From an uncultured Opitutia bacterium (lineage in GTDB: Bacteria > Verrucomicrobiota > Verrucomicrobiia > Opitutales > Opitutaceae): 46,439 nt of DNA. The translations under genes were made by a program, and so were the position numbers. This document shows, piece after piece, positions 7,383 to 15,433 of this stretch. Under the pieces are notes generated by a model that had not been told where the DNA came from, ran no database searches, and worked only from the letters and a program-made list of their open reading frames with translations. The DNA lies in contig CAIQQB010000118.1 of NCBI GenBank assembly GCA_903873805.1, forward strand, positions 1 through 46,439, in the 5' to 3' direction. The number at the start of each line of letters is the position of its first letter. The stretch's first letter is position 1.

Positions 7383-8555
7383 ATGTTCGACTTCTACTTC
7401 AACTTTCCCCTCTGGATCCGGATGCCCCTGCAGGGCGTGGCCGTGATCTTGGTGCTGTTTCCGCTCGCCGCCGCGTGCTCGATGGCGGAGCGGAAGATTT
7501 GCGCGTGGATTCAGGACCGGCCGGGGCCCAACCGCACCATCGCGCCCATTCTCGCGTGGATTCCCGGCATGGGCGTGCTCCAGCGGCTTGGCCTCTTCCA
7601 GCTCGCGGCCGACGGCGGCAAGTTCGTCTTCAAGGAGGACCCGGTGCCGGGTCACGTGAACAAGCTCTACTTCATCGCCGCCCCGATTCTCGCGATGATC
7701 CCGGCCCTCACCACCGTGGCGCTGGTCCCGTTCGGCGCCTATCTCGATTCGGCCGGCCGGCTTGTGCCCATCATGCTCGCCAACGTCGATGTCGGCCTGC
7801 TCGCGGTTTTCGCGGTTTCGTCCCTGGGCGTCTACTCGGTCATCCTCGCAGGCTGGGCGTCCAATTCGAAATACCCGTTTCTCGGCAGCGTGCGCGCCTC
7901 GGCGCAGCTCATCTCCTACGAACTCTCCATGACGCTGTCGGTGCTTCCGGTCTTCCTGCTCGTCAACCGCCCGGGCGGGCAGGGCACGCTCAGCCTGGTC
8001 GACGTGGTCGCGATGCAGAGCGGCGGCTGGCACGGCTTCGCCGCCCAGAGCTGGCACGGGCTGTGGGGTGTGTTCTACCTTCCGGTCTCGGCGTTCATCT
8101 TCCTCGTCGCGCTTTTTGCCGAGACCAACCGCCAGCCGTTCGACATGCCGGAGTCGGAGGCCGACCTCGTCGGCGGTTTCCACACCGAGTACGGCGCGTT
8201 CAAATGGTCGCTCTTTTTCGTGGCTGAGTACTGCCACATGATCGTCGGTTCCGGCGTGTTCTGCCTGCTCTTCCTCGGCGGCTGGAACCTGCTTCCCTGG
8301 CTGCCGCTGGCCAAGCTCGCCGGCCTGCTTGGGGTCGCAAACCACCCCCTGCTCATGGGCCTGCTCGGCATCGTCATCTTCCTCGGCAAGGTCGCCGCCT
8401 TCATCTTCTTCTTTATGTGGGTGCGCTGGACCATTCCGCGCTTCCGCTACGACCAGGTGATGAAGATCGGCTGGCAGCGCCTGCTGCCCCTCGCCATCGC
8501 CAACCTCGTCGTTTACGCTCTGGCGATCGCCTGGCTGCAGCCGCGCACGCCCTGA
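7383..8555 (+). CDS. nuoH: NADH-quinone oxidoreductase subunit H
   Basis: This membrane subunit contacts the peripheral arm and forms part of the quinone chamber. The 390-residue product has about eight or nine hydrophobic helices. The conserved motifs are AERKICAWIQDRPGPN near the N-terminus, the SAQLISYELSM helix, the FAETNRQPFDMPESEADLVGG loop and the MWVRWTIPRFRYDQVMKIGW segment near the C-terminus. It is slightly longer than the usual 320-350 residues because of an extended loop around residues 190-230. It lies 5 bases after the small membrane ORF. Confidence 0.96.
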   Translation: MFDFYFNFPLWIRMPLQGVAVILVLFPLAAACSMAERKICAWIQDRPGPNRTIAPILAWIPGMGVLQRLGLFQLAADGGKFVFKEDPVPGHVNKLYFIAAPILAMIPALTTVALVPFGAYLDSAGRLVPIMLANVDVGLLAVFAVSSLGVYSVILAGWASNSKYPFLGSVRASAQLISYELSMTLSVLPVFLLVNRPGGQGTLSLVDVVAMQSGGWHGFAAQSWHGLWGVFYLPVSAFIFLVALFAETNRQPFDMPESEADLVGGFHTEYGAFKWSLFFVAEYCHMIVGSGVFCLLFLGGWNLLPWLPLAKLAGLLGVANHPLLMGLLGIVIFLGKVAAFIFFFMWVRWTIPRFRYDQVMKIGWQRLLPLAIANLVVYALAIAWLQPRTP

Positions 8556-8600
8556 CCCGCCGGACCTTCCGCCTTCCTCACTCTCAACACCGCACTCCAG

Positions 8601-9140
8601 ATGGCCGTCATCCCCGTCGAACGCAAGCCGCTCTCCCTCGCCGAGCGCACCTACCTGCCGCAGATCGCGGCCGGGCTGAAGACCACGCTCAAGCACATTT
8701 TCCAGCCGACGGTCACCCTCGAGTATCCGGAGCAGCGCCCGACCATCCCGCCCGGCTACCGGGGCGTGCCCACCCTCGTGTTCGATCCGCACGGCCGCGA
8801 GAAATGCGTCTCCTGCCAGCTCTGCGAGTTTGTCTGCCCGCCCAAGGCCATCCGCATCACCCCCGGCGGGATCGACCCCGCCGACCCCGCGGCCCACGTG
8901 GAGAAACGTCCACAGGAATTCGAAATCGACATGCTCCGCTGCATCTATTGCGGACTCTGCCAGGAGGTCTGCCCCGAGGAGGCCATCTTCCTGCAAAACC
9001 AGTATTCAATGACCGGCTACACCCGCGCCGAGATGGTCAACAACAAGCAAAAGCTCTACGAGCTCGGCGGCACCCTGCCCGACGCCCATTTCAAGTGGGA
9101 CAAGAAAAAAGCCGCCGAGGAGCACGGCAATGCGCACTGA
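8601..9140 (+). CDS. nuoI: NADH-quinone oxidoreductase subunit I (two [4Fe-4S])
   Basis: NuoI carries clusters N6a and N6b, which link NuoG to NuoB. The 179-residue product has two ferredoxin motifs, CVSCQLCEFVCPPKAI and CIYCGLCQEVCPEEAI. An amphipathic N-terminal helix precedes them (TLKHIFQPTVTLEYPEQRP) and rests on the membrane arm in known structures. The C-terminal tail is lysine-rich. The spacer to nuoH is 45 bases; the spacer to nuoJ holds a large palindromic element. Confidence 0.96.
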   Translation: MAVIPVERKPLSLAERTYLPQIAAGLKTTLKHIFQPTVTLEYPEQRPTIPPGYRGVPTLVFDPHGREKCVSCQLCEFVCPPKAIRITPGGIDPADPAAHVEKRPQEFEIDMLRCIYCGLCQEVCPEEAIFLQNQYSMTGYTRAEMVNNKQKLYELGGTLPDAHFKWDKKKAAEEHGNAH

Positions 9141-9148
9141 TCCAAATA

Positions 9149-9285
9149 GTAGCGAGCAGCGGGTAGTGAGTAGCGAGCATCCCAATTCTCCGAAATCCGA
9201 AATCGAAAATTTCAAATTCCAAATTCCAAATTCGCGCGCCTAGGTACTCCGTCTTGCTCGCTACCCACTACTCGCTACCCGCTAC
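9149..9285. repeat. TAGCGAG-type palindromic element, copy 2 (nuoI-nuoJ)
   Basis: The 31-base arms at 9149-9179 and 9255-9285 match as reverse complements at 27 positions. All four differences are A/G or C/T changes that still allow G-U pairs in RNA. The centre is AT-rich with repeated AAATTCC words. Nearly the whole nuoI-nuoJ spacer is this element; it ends 6 bases before the nuoJ start. Confidence 0.85.
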
Positions 9286-9291
9286 TTTCCC

Positions 9292-9807
9292 ATGTCCGGC
9301 CTCCTCTTCAACTTCCTCGCCGTTTTCACCGTGGGCTGCGCCGCGGGCGTGGTGCTTAACCGCAACTCCGTCGCCTCGGCGCTGTGCCTGCTGCTGAGCC
9401 TCGTCGGCGTGGCCGGCTTGTTTGTGCAGCTCGACGCCTTCCTCCTCGCCGTGCTGCTGGTGTTTGTCTACGCGGGCGCCGTGGTCGCGCTGTTTCTCTT
9501 CATCGTCATGCTGCTCGACGCGCAGGGGGGCGAACGCAAGAAGTTCAAGGGCGCCACCATCGTCGCCAGCAGCCTTGCCGGGCTGCTGCTGCTGCTCGGC
9601 GTCTGCTCGCTTCAGGCCCACGCCCAGCTGCCGGCGACCGTCGGGGTGGCCGCGCTGCCCGTGGGGGCCACCCTCCGGAGCTACGCCGAACTGCTCTTCA
9701 CCACCTACCTGCTGCCGGTCGAGGTGGTCGGCTTTCTCCTCCTCACCGCCATGCTCGGTGTGATTGTGCTCAGCAAAAAGTTCGAGGGCCTGGAGGACGG
9801 GAAATGA
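9292..9807 (+). CDS. nuoJ: NADH-quinone oxidoreductase subunit J
   Basis: NuoJ is a five-helix subunit in the membrane arm. The 171-residue product has five hydrophobic segments and the conserved helix-3 region LLVFVYAGAVVALFLFIVML, which carries the pi-bulge in known structures. The C-terminal helix is followed by VLSKKFEGLE. Length is normal. Both flanks are occupied by palindromic elements, so its ribosome binding region lies right behind a predicted stem-loop. Confidence 0.94.
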   Translation: MSGLLFNFLAVFTVGCAAGVVLNRNSVASALCLLLSLVGVAGLFVQLDAFLLAVLLVFVYAGAVVALFLFIVMLLDAQGGERKKFKGATIVASSLAGLLLLLGVCSLQAHAQLPATVGVAALPVGATLRSYAELLFTTYLLPVEVVGFLLLTAMLGVIVLSKKFEGLEDGK

Positions 9808-9816
9808 GTCTGACCA

Positions 9817-9944
9817 GTAGCGAGCATGGAGTAGCGGGTAGCGGGCATACTCCGGAATCCAAATTCCAAAATCCAAGTTCCAAAATCGGACCCGCTCTCC
9901 GCTGCTTCCGACCTACTCGCTACTCGCTACTCGCTACCCGCTAC
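9817..9944. repeat. TAGCGAG-type palindromic element, copy 3 (nuoJ-nuoK)
   Basis: The left arm (9817-9847) and right arm (9914-9944) are built from the same 7-base units and pair at 24 of 31 positions. The centre again contains repeated AAATTCCAAA words, as in copy 2, so the two copies share a centre as well as arms. The element ends 7 bases before the nuoK start. Confidence 0.82.
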
Positions 9945-9951
9945 TTCTGAC

Positions 9952-10260
9952 ATGTCCCCTCCTTCCCTCACGTCCTACCTGGTACTCAGCGCGGTGCTCT
10001 TTGCCGTCGGCTTCTTCGGCGTGCTGCTCCGCAAGAACACGCTGGTGATCTACATGTGCCTGGAGCTGATGCTGGTTGCCTCGACCCTCGCGCTTGTCGC
10101 CTGCTCCCGCTTCAACGGCACGATGGATGGCAACGTCTTCGTCTTCTTCATCCTCACCGTTGCCGCCGCCGAGGTCGCGGTCGGCCTCGCCATCGTCGTC
10201 GCCCTGTTTCGCAAACGCCAGACCATCCAGGTCGAGGAGCTCAACCACCTGCGGGACTGA
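9952..10260 (+). CDS. nuoK: NADH-quinone oxidoreductase subunit K
   Basis: NuoK is a three-helix membrane subunit of the proton path, related to MnhC/MrpC. The 102-residue product has three hydrophobic helices. Helix 2 holds the glutamate in [17 protein letters not shown] and helix 3 the glutamate in [19 protein letters not shown]; both are essential in E. coli NuoK. The protein ends with the usual polar tail. A 194-base spacer separates it from nuoL, the longest gap in the operon. Confidence 0.95.
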   Translation: MSPPSLTSYLVLSAVLFAVGFFGVLLRKNTLVIYMCLELMLVASTLALVACSRFNGTMDGNVFVFFILTVAAAEVAVGLAIVVALFRKRQTIQVEELNHLRD

Positions 10261-10320
10261 ACCAGGATTCTTAACCGCTCATCTTCGCTCATCATGAACC
10301 GCGCCGACTTCTTCCTGCTT

Positions 10321-10396
10321 TGTAGGGCCTCACCTTGCGTGAGGCCTTGCCGGGTTTCGCCCGGCTCCAAGGCTCGACGCGAGGTCGAGCCCTACA
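10321..10396. repeat. Three-hairpin GTAGGG-type element (nuoK-nuoL)
   Basis: The ends TGTAGGG (10321-10327) and CCCTACA (10390-10396) are inverted. Between them lie three small hairpins: GCCTCA/TGAGGC, CCGGG/CCCGG and GGCTCGAC/GTCGAGCC. The end sequence matches that of the element inside nuoG. Just downstream (10411-10440) three CTTCGCGG-type words repeat in tandem before the nuoL start. Confidence 0.75.
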
Positions 10397-10454
10397 GTTC
10401 GAGCCTTTCCGAATTCGCGGACCTTCGCGGATCTTCGCGGTTCACCTCCTTCCG

Positions 10455-12277
10455 ATGACCCCGGTCCAAATCGCCCTTGCCGTCCTCCTTGCGCCGCTCG
10501 CTTCGGCCGCCGTGATCGCGCTGTTCCTGCGCCGGTCCGGCTCGCTGGCCGCGGCCCTTTCGGTCGCTGCGGCCACCGTGGTCGCCGCTGGCGCGCTCAC
10601 CTTGGCCTATGGCGGCTCCCGCAACTTCCCCGCTTCGGTGGAATGGCTCCGTCTCGGCAGCTTCACGCTTTCACTCGGCTTCAAGTTCGACGACCTCGCC
10701 GCGCTGATGCTTTCCATCGTTGGCGTCGTCGGCGTGTGCGTCCACGTCTTCTCGCTCGGCTACATGCACGACGACGCGGCCCAGTCCCGGTTCTTCGGCG
10801 GCCTCTCCATCTTCATGTTTTCGATGATCGGCATCGTTCTGGCCGACAATCTTTTCATGATTTTCATCTTCTGGGAGCTGGTCGGCTTCAGCTCCTGGCT
10901 GCTGATCAACCACTGGCACGAGAAGCAGTCCGCCGCCAACGCCTCGAAAAAAGCCTTCATCGTCAACCGCGTTGGCGACTTCGGCTTCCTGCTCGGCATC
11001 GCGATGTGCTACTGGATCAACGGCACGGTGAACCTGTCCGCGCTCGACGGCTATGCGGCCCACGGCACGCTCGCCTTCAGCCGGCTCATCCCACTGCTGC
11101 TGTTCTGCGGCGCGGTCGGCAAATCCGCCCAGCTGCCCCTGCAGGTCTGGCTGCCCGACGCGATGGAGGGTCCCACGCCGGTCTCCGCGCTCATCCATGC
11201 CGCGACGATGGTCGCCGCCGGCATCTACATGCTGTGCCGCATCAACGTCCTGATGGTGCCGCAGGCGCTCACCGTCATCATGTGGGTCGGCACCGCCACC
11301 GCGCTCTACGCCGCGCTCTGCGCCATCGTGCAGCGCGACATCAAGAAGGTGCTCGCCTATTCGACGCTCTCGCAGCTCGGCTACATGGTCGCCGCGTTTG
11401 GGCTGGGCTCATCCCAGGCGGCGATGTTCCACCTCACGACGCATGCCTTCTTCAAGGCCCTGCTCTTCCTCGGCTCCGGCGCGGTCATCTTCGGCTGCCC
11501 CATGAGCAGGACATCTTCAAGATGGGCGGGCTGCAGAAGAAATTGCCGCTCACGTTCATCACTTTCACCCTCGGCGTGCTGGCGATCATCGGGATGCCCG
11601 GACTGGCGGGTTTCTTTTCCAAGGACGCCATTCTCAATCTCGCGCTGGAGCGGAATCACGTGGTCTTTGCCGTGTTGGCCATCACCGCGGTACTCACCGC
11701 TTTCTACATGGTGCGCATGTGGAAGCTGGTCTTCCTCGGCGAGCCGCGCAGCGAATCGGCCGCGCATGCGCACGAGGGCGGGCTGTCGATCACCCTGCCG
11801 CTGGTGGTGCTGGCCGCGCTTTCGGTGTTCGGTGGTTACGGCTGGATTTATGGCGGACACTTTTCCGGGATCTTCTCGTTTGAGGAACATGCCGAAGGCC
11901 ACGCCATCCTCTACGTCAGCGTGGCCGTGATGCTGCTCGGCGCCGGCTCGGCGTGGATCCTTTACAAACCCGCTTCGACCGACGCCTTTGCGGCGAAATC
12001 ACCCTTCGCCTTTGCCGGCCTGATCCTGCTGAAGGAATCGTTCGACACCTTCTACGACTGGTATGTCGCCAGCGTGCAGCAGCCGTTCGTCGAGCTGTTG
12101 GCGTGGATCGAGCAGATCTTCCTCGACGGCCTGATCGTCCGCGGGCTCGCGGGGGTCGTCGGCCTCTTCGGCTTCGGGGCGCGGGCACTGCATGTCGGCA
12201 GCCTCCACGCCTACGTTTACTGGTTCCTGCTCGGCACCGTCCTGCTGTGGGCCTATGCCGCTGCCTGTCTCAACTAA
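10455..12277 (+). CDS. nuoL: NADH-quinone oxidoreductase subunit L, interrupted by a one-base frameshift
   Basis: NuoL is the distal antiporter-like proton-pumping subunit with a long lateral helix. The frame from ATG 10455 encodes a normal N-terminal two-thirds with conserved motifs (FWELVGFSSWLLINHW, LPDAMEGPTPVSALIHAATMV, YSTLSQLGYMVAA, HAFFKALLFLGSGAVIFGC). It then slips at about 11498-11501, where GGCTGCCCCATGAGCAG lacks one base. The +1 frame continues with HEQDIFKMGGLQKK and the C-terminal third to the stop at 12277. Restoring one base gives about 607 residues, normal for NuoL. Without it the product would end early at 11930 with an aberrant tail. The cause may be a sequencing or assembly error or a real mutation. 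Confidence 0.9.
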
Positions 12278-12289
12278 CGCGCCTTTGTG

Positions 12290-13828
12290 ATGCACCTTTC
12301 GTCCGCCGATCTTCTCCCGCTGTCCATCGCCCTGCCGCTGGTGGCGGCGCTTGTTGTTGCGCCGGGACGCCTGCCCGCGGCCCTGTCCAAGCTGGTCGCC
12401 GCCGCCGGCTTCGCCGCGCCCGCGGTGATCGCACTCTGGCTCTGGAGCCGGTTTCCCGCCGGGTTCGCCGGCGGATATCCGTTCAACTGGAGCCACGACA
12501 CCGGTTTGGGAAAACTGGGCATTCAGCTCACGCTCGGGCTGAACGGCGTCTCGCTGCCGCTCTTCGTGATGGCCGGGCTGGTCGGCCTGGCGGCCGGACT
12601 CTACGCGCTCCAGTCCAAGGCGGAGCGGCTCCACCTCTATCTCGCGCTGCTCCTCGTGATGCAGGCCGGGCTGATGGGCGTGTTTGCCAGCGTGGATGTG
12701 TTCTTCCTCTACATCTTCCACGAGCTGGCGCTCATCCCGACTTTCATCATGGTCGGCGTCTGGGGCGGGCGCGACCGCAGTTATGCGGCCATGAAGATGA
12801 CCATCTATCTCACGGTCGGCGCCATGCTGTCGCTGATCGGCCTGATCGCCCTCTACGTCAAGGGCGGCGCGGGCGGCCCCTTCGACCTCATCCACCTGCG
12901 CACCGCTCTGCTGGCGCATCCGCTCGGAGTGGTGTGGCAGAAAAACATCTTCGGCCTGCTGATGTTCGGCTTTGGCACGCTGGTTTCGCTCTGGCCGCTG
13001 CACACCTGGGCCCCGCTCGGCTACGGGCAGGCGCCCAGCTCGGCGGCGATGCTGCACGCCGGCGTGCTCAAAAAATTCGGCCTCTACGCGCTGATCCAGA
13101 TCGCCCTGCCGTTGCTGCCGCTCGGCGCGCTGGCCTGGGCCAAGCCACTCGCCGTGCTCGCGGTCGTGGGCAACATTCTGCTCGTCGGCCTCATCACCGT
13201 GGCGCAGCGCGACCTCAAGCAGTTGGTGGGCTACAGCTCGGTGATGCACATGGGTTACGCCTTCCTCGGCCTCGCTTGCGGCACCGCCGCCGGTCTCGGC
13301 GGCGTCGTGCTGCTGATGGTGGCGCACGGCCTTTCGGTTGCGCTGCTCTTCCTGCTTTCCACCAGTATCCACCGCCGCACGCAGACGTTTGACCTCGACG
13401 CCATGGGCGGACTGGCCCGCCGGACCCCCGTGCTCGCGGCGTTTTTCGTCGCGGCCACGTTCGCCAGCATCGGGCTGCCGGGCTTCGCCAACTTCTGGGG
13501 CGAACTGACCATCTTCATCGCGGCCTGGAATTTCTCACCGCTGCTCACGGCGATTGCGGTGGCCGGCGTCGTGCTGTCCGCCATCTACGGCCTGCGGGCC
13601 GCAGCCAAGGTGTTCTTCGGGCCGGAGACGGAGGAACTGGCGGCGGTGACCGCCGCCCAGCCGCCGGCCGACCTGGCCTGGGGCGAACGCCTGCCCGCCC
13701 TCATTCTTCTCATGGCGCTGCTCTTCCTCGGCTTCTGGCCGCGGGCGCTTTCCGATCCGCTTAACTCGGCGCTGGGGGCGGCCCCCGCCTCCGCCTCCGC
13801 CCCGTCCGCTCCGGCGGTAGCCCAATGA
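12290..13828 (+). CDS. nuoM: NADH-quinone oxidoreductase subunit M
   Basis: NuoM is an antiporter-like proton-pumping subunit of the membrane arm. The 512-residue product has about fourteen hydrophobic helices. Conserved regions are VFFLYIFHELALIPTFIMVG (with the glutamate of helix 5), FGTLVSLWPLHTWAPLGYGQ, AGVLKKFGLYALIQI and DLKQLVGYSSVMHMGYAFLG. A GTG directly before the ATG (12287) is an alternative start. The stop overlaps the nuoN start in an ATGA arrangement, so the two are probably translationally coupled. Confidence 0.95.
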   Translation: MHLSSADLLPLSIALPLVAALVVAPGRLPAALSKLVAAAGFAAPAVIALWLWSRFPAGFAGGYPFNWSHDTGLGKLGIQLTLGLNGVSLPLFVMAGLVGLAAGLYALQSKAERLHLYLALLLVMQAGLMGVFASVDVFFLYIFHELALIPTFIMVGVWGGRDRSYAAMKMTIYLTVGAMLSLIGLIALYVKGGAGGPFDLIHLRTALLAHPLGVVWQKNIFGLLMFGFGTLVSLWPLHTWAPLGYGQAPSSAAMLHAGVLKKFGLYALIQIALPLLPLGALAWAKPLAVLAVVGNILLVGLITVAQRDLKQLVGYSSVMHMGYAFLGLACGTAAGLGGVVLLMVAHGLSVALLFLLSTSIHRRTQTFDLDAMGGLARRTPVLAAFFVAATFASIGLPGFANFWGELTIFIAAWNFSPLLTAIAVAGVVLSAIYGLRAAAKVFFGPETEELAAVTAAQPPADLAWGERLPALILLMALLFLGFWPRALSDPLNSALGAAPASASAPSAPAVAQ

Positions 13829-15360
13829 CCTTCGCCGCGATGAATCCCGCTCTCCTCAGGTTTGTCTCCGACTCCAACGACTGGAACGCGATCATGCCCG
13901 AGCTGCTGCTGGGCTGCCTCGCGCTGTTCCTGCTGGTGCTGGAAATCGCGCTGCCCAAAAAGCAGCATGCGCTCATCCCCGGGGTGGCCATCCTCGGCCA
14001 ATTGGCGGTGCTGCTCGGTCTCCTGATCAACTTCAACGTGGTGTTCGAGCATCCAGTCACATTTGGCGGGCTGCTCTATCACAGTCATTCCGGTCAGCTC
14101 ATGCGGATCTTTTTCCTGCTCAGCTCGGTGCTCGTGAGCCTGCTCGGCACCATTGCGCTGGCGAAGCAGCGGATGCCGCGGATCGAGTTTTTCCACATCG
14201 TGCTGGTGGTCACCGCGGCGCTGATGCTGCTGGTGCAGAGCTTCAATTTTGTGATGCTTTTTGTCGCACTGGAGACAGTGACCGTGGGCTTCTACATTCT
14301 GGTCAGCTACACACGCACCAACCCGCTCTCGCTCGAGGCCGGACTGAAATATCTCATCCTCGGCGCGCTCAGCTCGGCCCTCCTGCTGTTCGGCATCGTG
14401 CTGCTGTACGGGGCGGTCGGCCGGGTGGAAATCGAGGGGATCGTGCACACCGGCTTTGAGTTTCCCACCCTCCAGGAGTTTCTGGCGAGTCATCCGCATA
14501 ATTTCCTCGCCGGTGCCGGCATCGTGCTGGTGCTGGCCGGCGTCGCCTTCAAGATCGGGGCGGTGCCATTTCAAATCTGGATCCCGGATGTCTACCAGGG
14601 GGCGCCCACCCCTGTGACGGCTTTTCTGGCCGTCTCATCCAAGGCCGCCGGCTTCGCGGTCCTGTTCCTGCTCGTGCACCGCGTTTTCCCGGCCTACCTC
14701 TGGCTGACGCTGCCAATCCTGGGCGTGATGGCCGCGGCCACGATCATCTTTGGCAATCTGGCCGCCCTCACCCAGCAGAACGTCAAGCGCCTGATCGGTC
14801 TCTCCGGCGTCTCCCACGCCGGCTACCTGCTCATCGGCGTGATCGCGGCGGCCACGGAGCCGTCGCTCGCGACCGGCGCGGTGATTTTCTATCTCTTCGC
14901 CTACCTGCTGGCCTCGTTTGCGGTGTTCGGGGTCATGACCCATGTGGCCGGCCCCGATGACTCGGACCAGGAGCTGACGCATTACGCCGGGCTGGCCCGG
15001 ACCCATCCGTTTCTGGCCACGGTGCTGGCGGTCGGACTGGGTTCGCTCGCCGGCATCCCTCCGCTGGCGGGCTTCATGGGCAAGCTCTTTATCTTCATCG
15101 CCGCCTTCCAGGCCGGGCTTTACTGGCTGCTGGCGGTCGCCATCTTCGGGGTGGTCATCTCCATCTACTACTACTTCGGCTGGATCCGTGCGGCCTTCTT
15201 CGAATCTGGGGTTGAGTTGGATGCGCCCGCCGCCTTGGGCCGTCCCGCCCGGACTCCCCTCGGTCTGATGGTCGGGGTCGCGCTGGTCATGCTCACGCTC
15301 GCCACGGTGCTGCTCGGGGTTTATCAGGGTTCGCTCGGCTCCATGCTGAGCCTGCACTGA
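13825..15360 (+). CDS. nuoN: NADH-quinone oxidoreductase subunit N
   Basis: NuoN is the third antiporter-like subunit of the membrane arm. The 511-residue product has about fourteen helices. It contains the conserved FVALETVTVGFYILVSYTRT segment, the AGVAFKIGAVPFQIWIPDVY motif followed by GAPTPVTAFLAVSSKAA, and QQNVKRLIGLSGVSHAGYLL, with PPLAGFMGKLFIF further on. Length is normal. It is the last gene of the complex I operon; a 73-base spacer with no clear terminator follows before thyX. Confidence 0.95.
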   Translation: MTFAAMNPALLRFVSDSNDWNAIMPELLLGCLALFLLVLEIALPKKQHALIPGVAILGQLAVLLGLLINFNVVFEHPVTFGGLLYHSHSGQLMRIFFLLSSVLVSLLGTIALAKQRMPRIEFFHIVLVVTAALMLLVQSFNFVMLFVALETVTVGFYILVSYTRTNPLSLEAGLKYLILGALSSALLLFGIVLLYGAVGRVEIEGIVHTGFEFPTLQEFLASHPHNFLAGAGIVLVLAGVAFKIGAVPFQIWIPDVYQGAPTPVTAFLAVSSKAAGFAVLFLLVHRVFPAYLWLTLPILGVMAAATIIFGNLAALTQQNVKRLIGLSGVSHAGYLLIGVIAAATEPSLATGAVIFYLFAYLLASFAVFGVMTHVAGPDDSDQELTHYAGLARTHPFLATVLAVGLGSLAGIPPLAGFMGKLFIFIAAFQAGLYWLLAVAIFGVVISIYYYFGWIRAAFFESGVELDAPAALGRPARTPLGLMVGVALVMLTLATVLLGVYQGSLGSMLSLH

Positions 15361-15433
15361 GCCGGTGTCGGCGGAGTCGATCCGGGTTTCACGCTCGGGT
15401 GGCTAGAGCGGTGCTTCGCCGGCTCCGGCGGCC

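Noticed and set aside
7359..8996. A 545-codon minus-strand frame opposite nuoH/nuoI
   Set aside because: It is rich in His, Arg, Glu and Gln with no domain; the plus strand encodes NuoH and NuoI with full motifs.
3766..9944. CRISPR array
   Set aside because: The repeats are inverted pairs of arms with different spacing and no regular direct repeat-spacer pattern; no cas genes are near.
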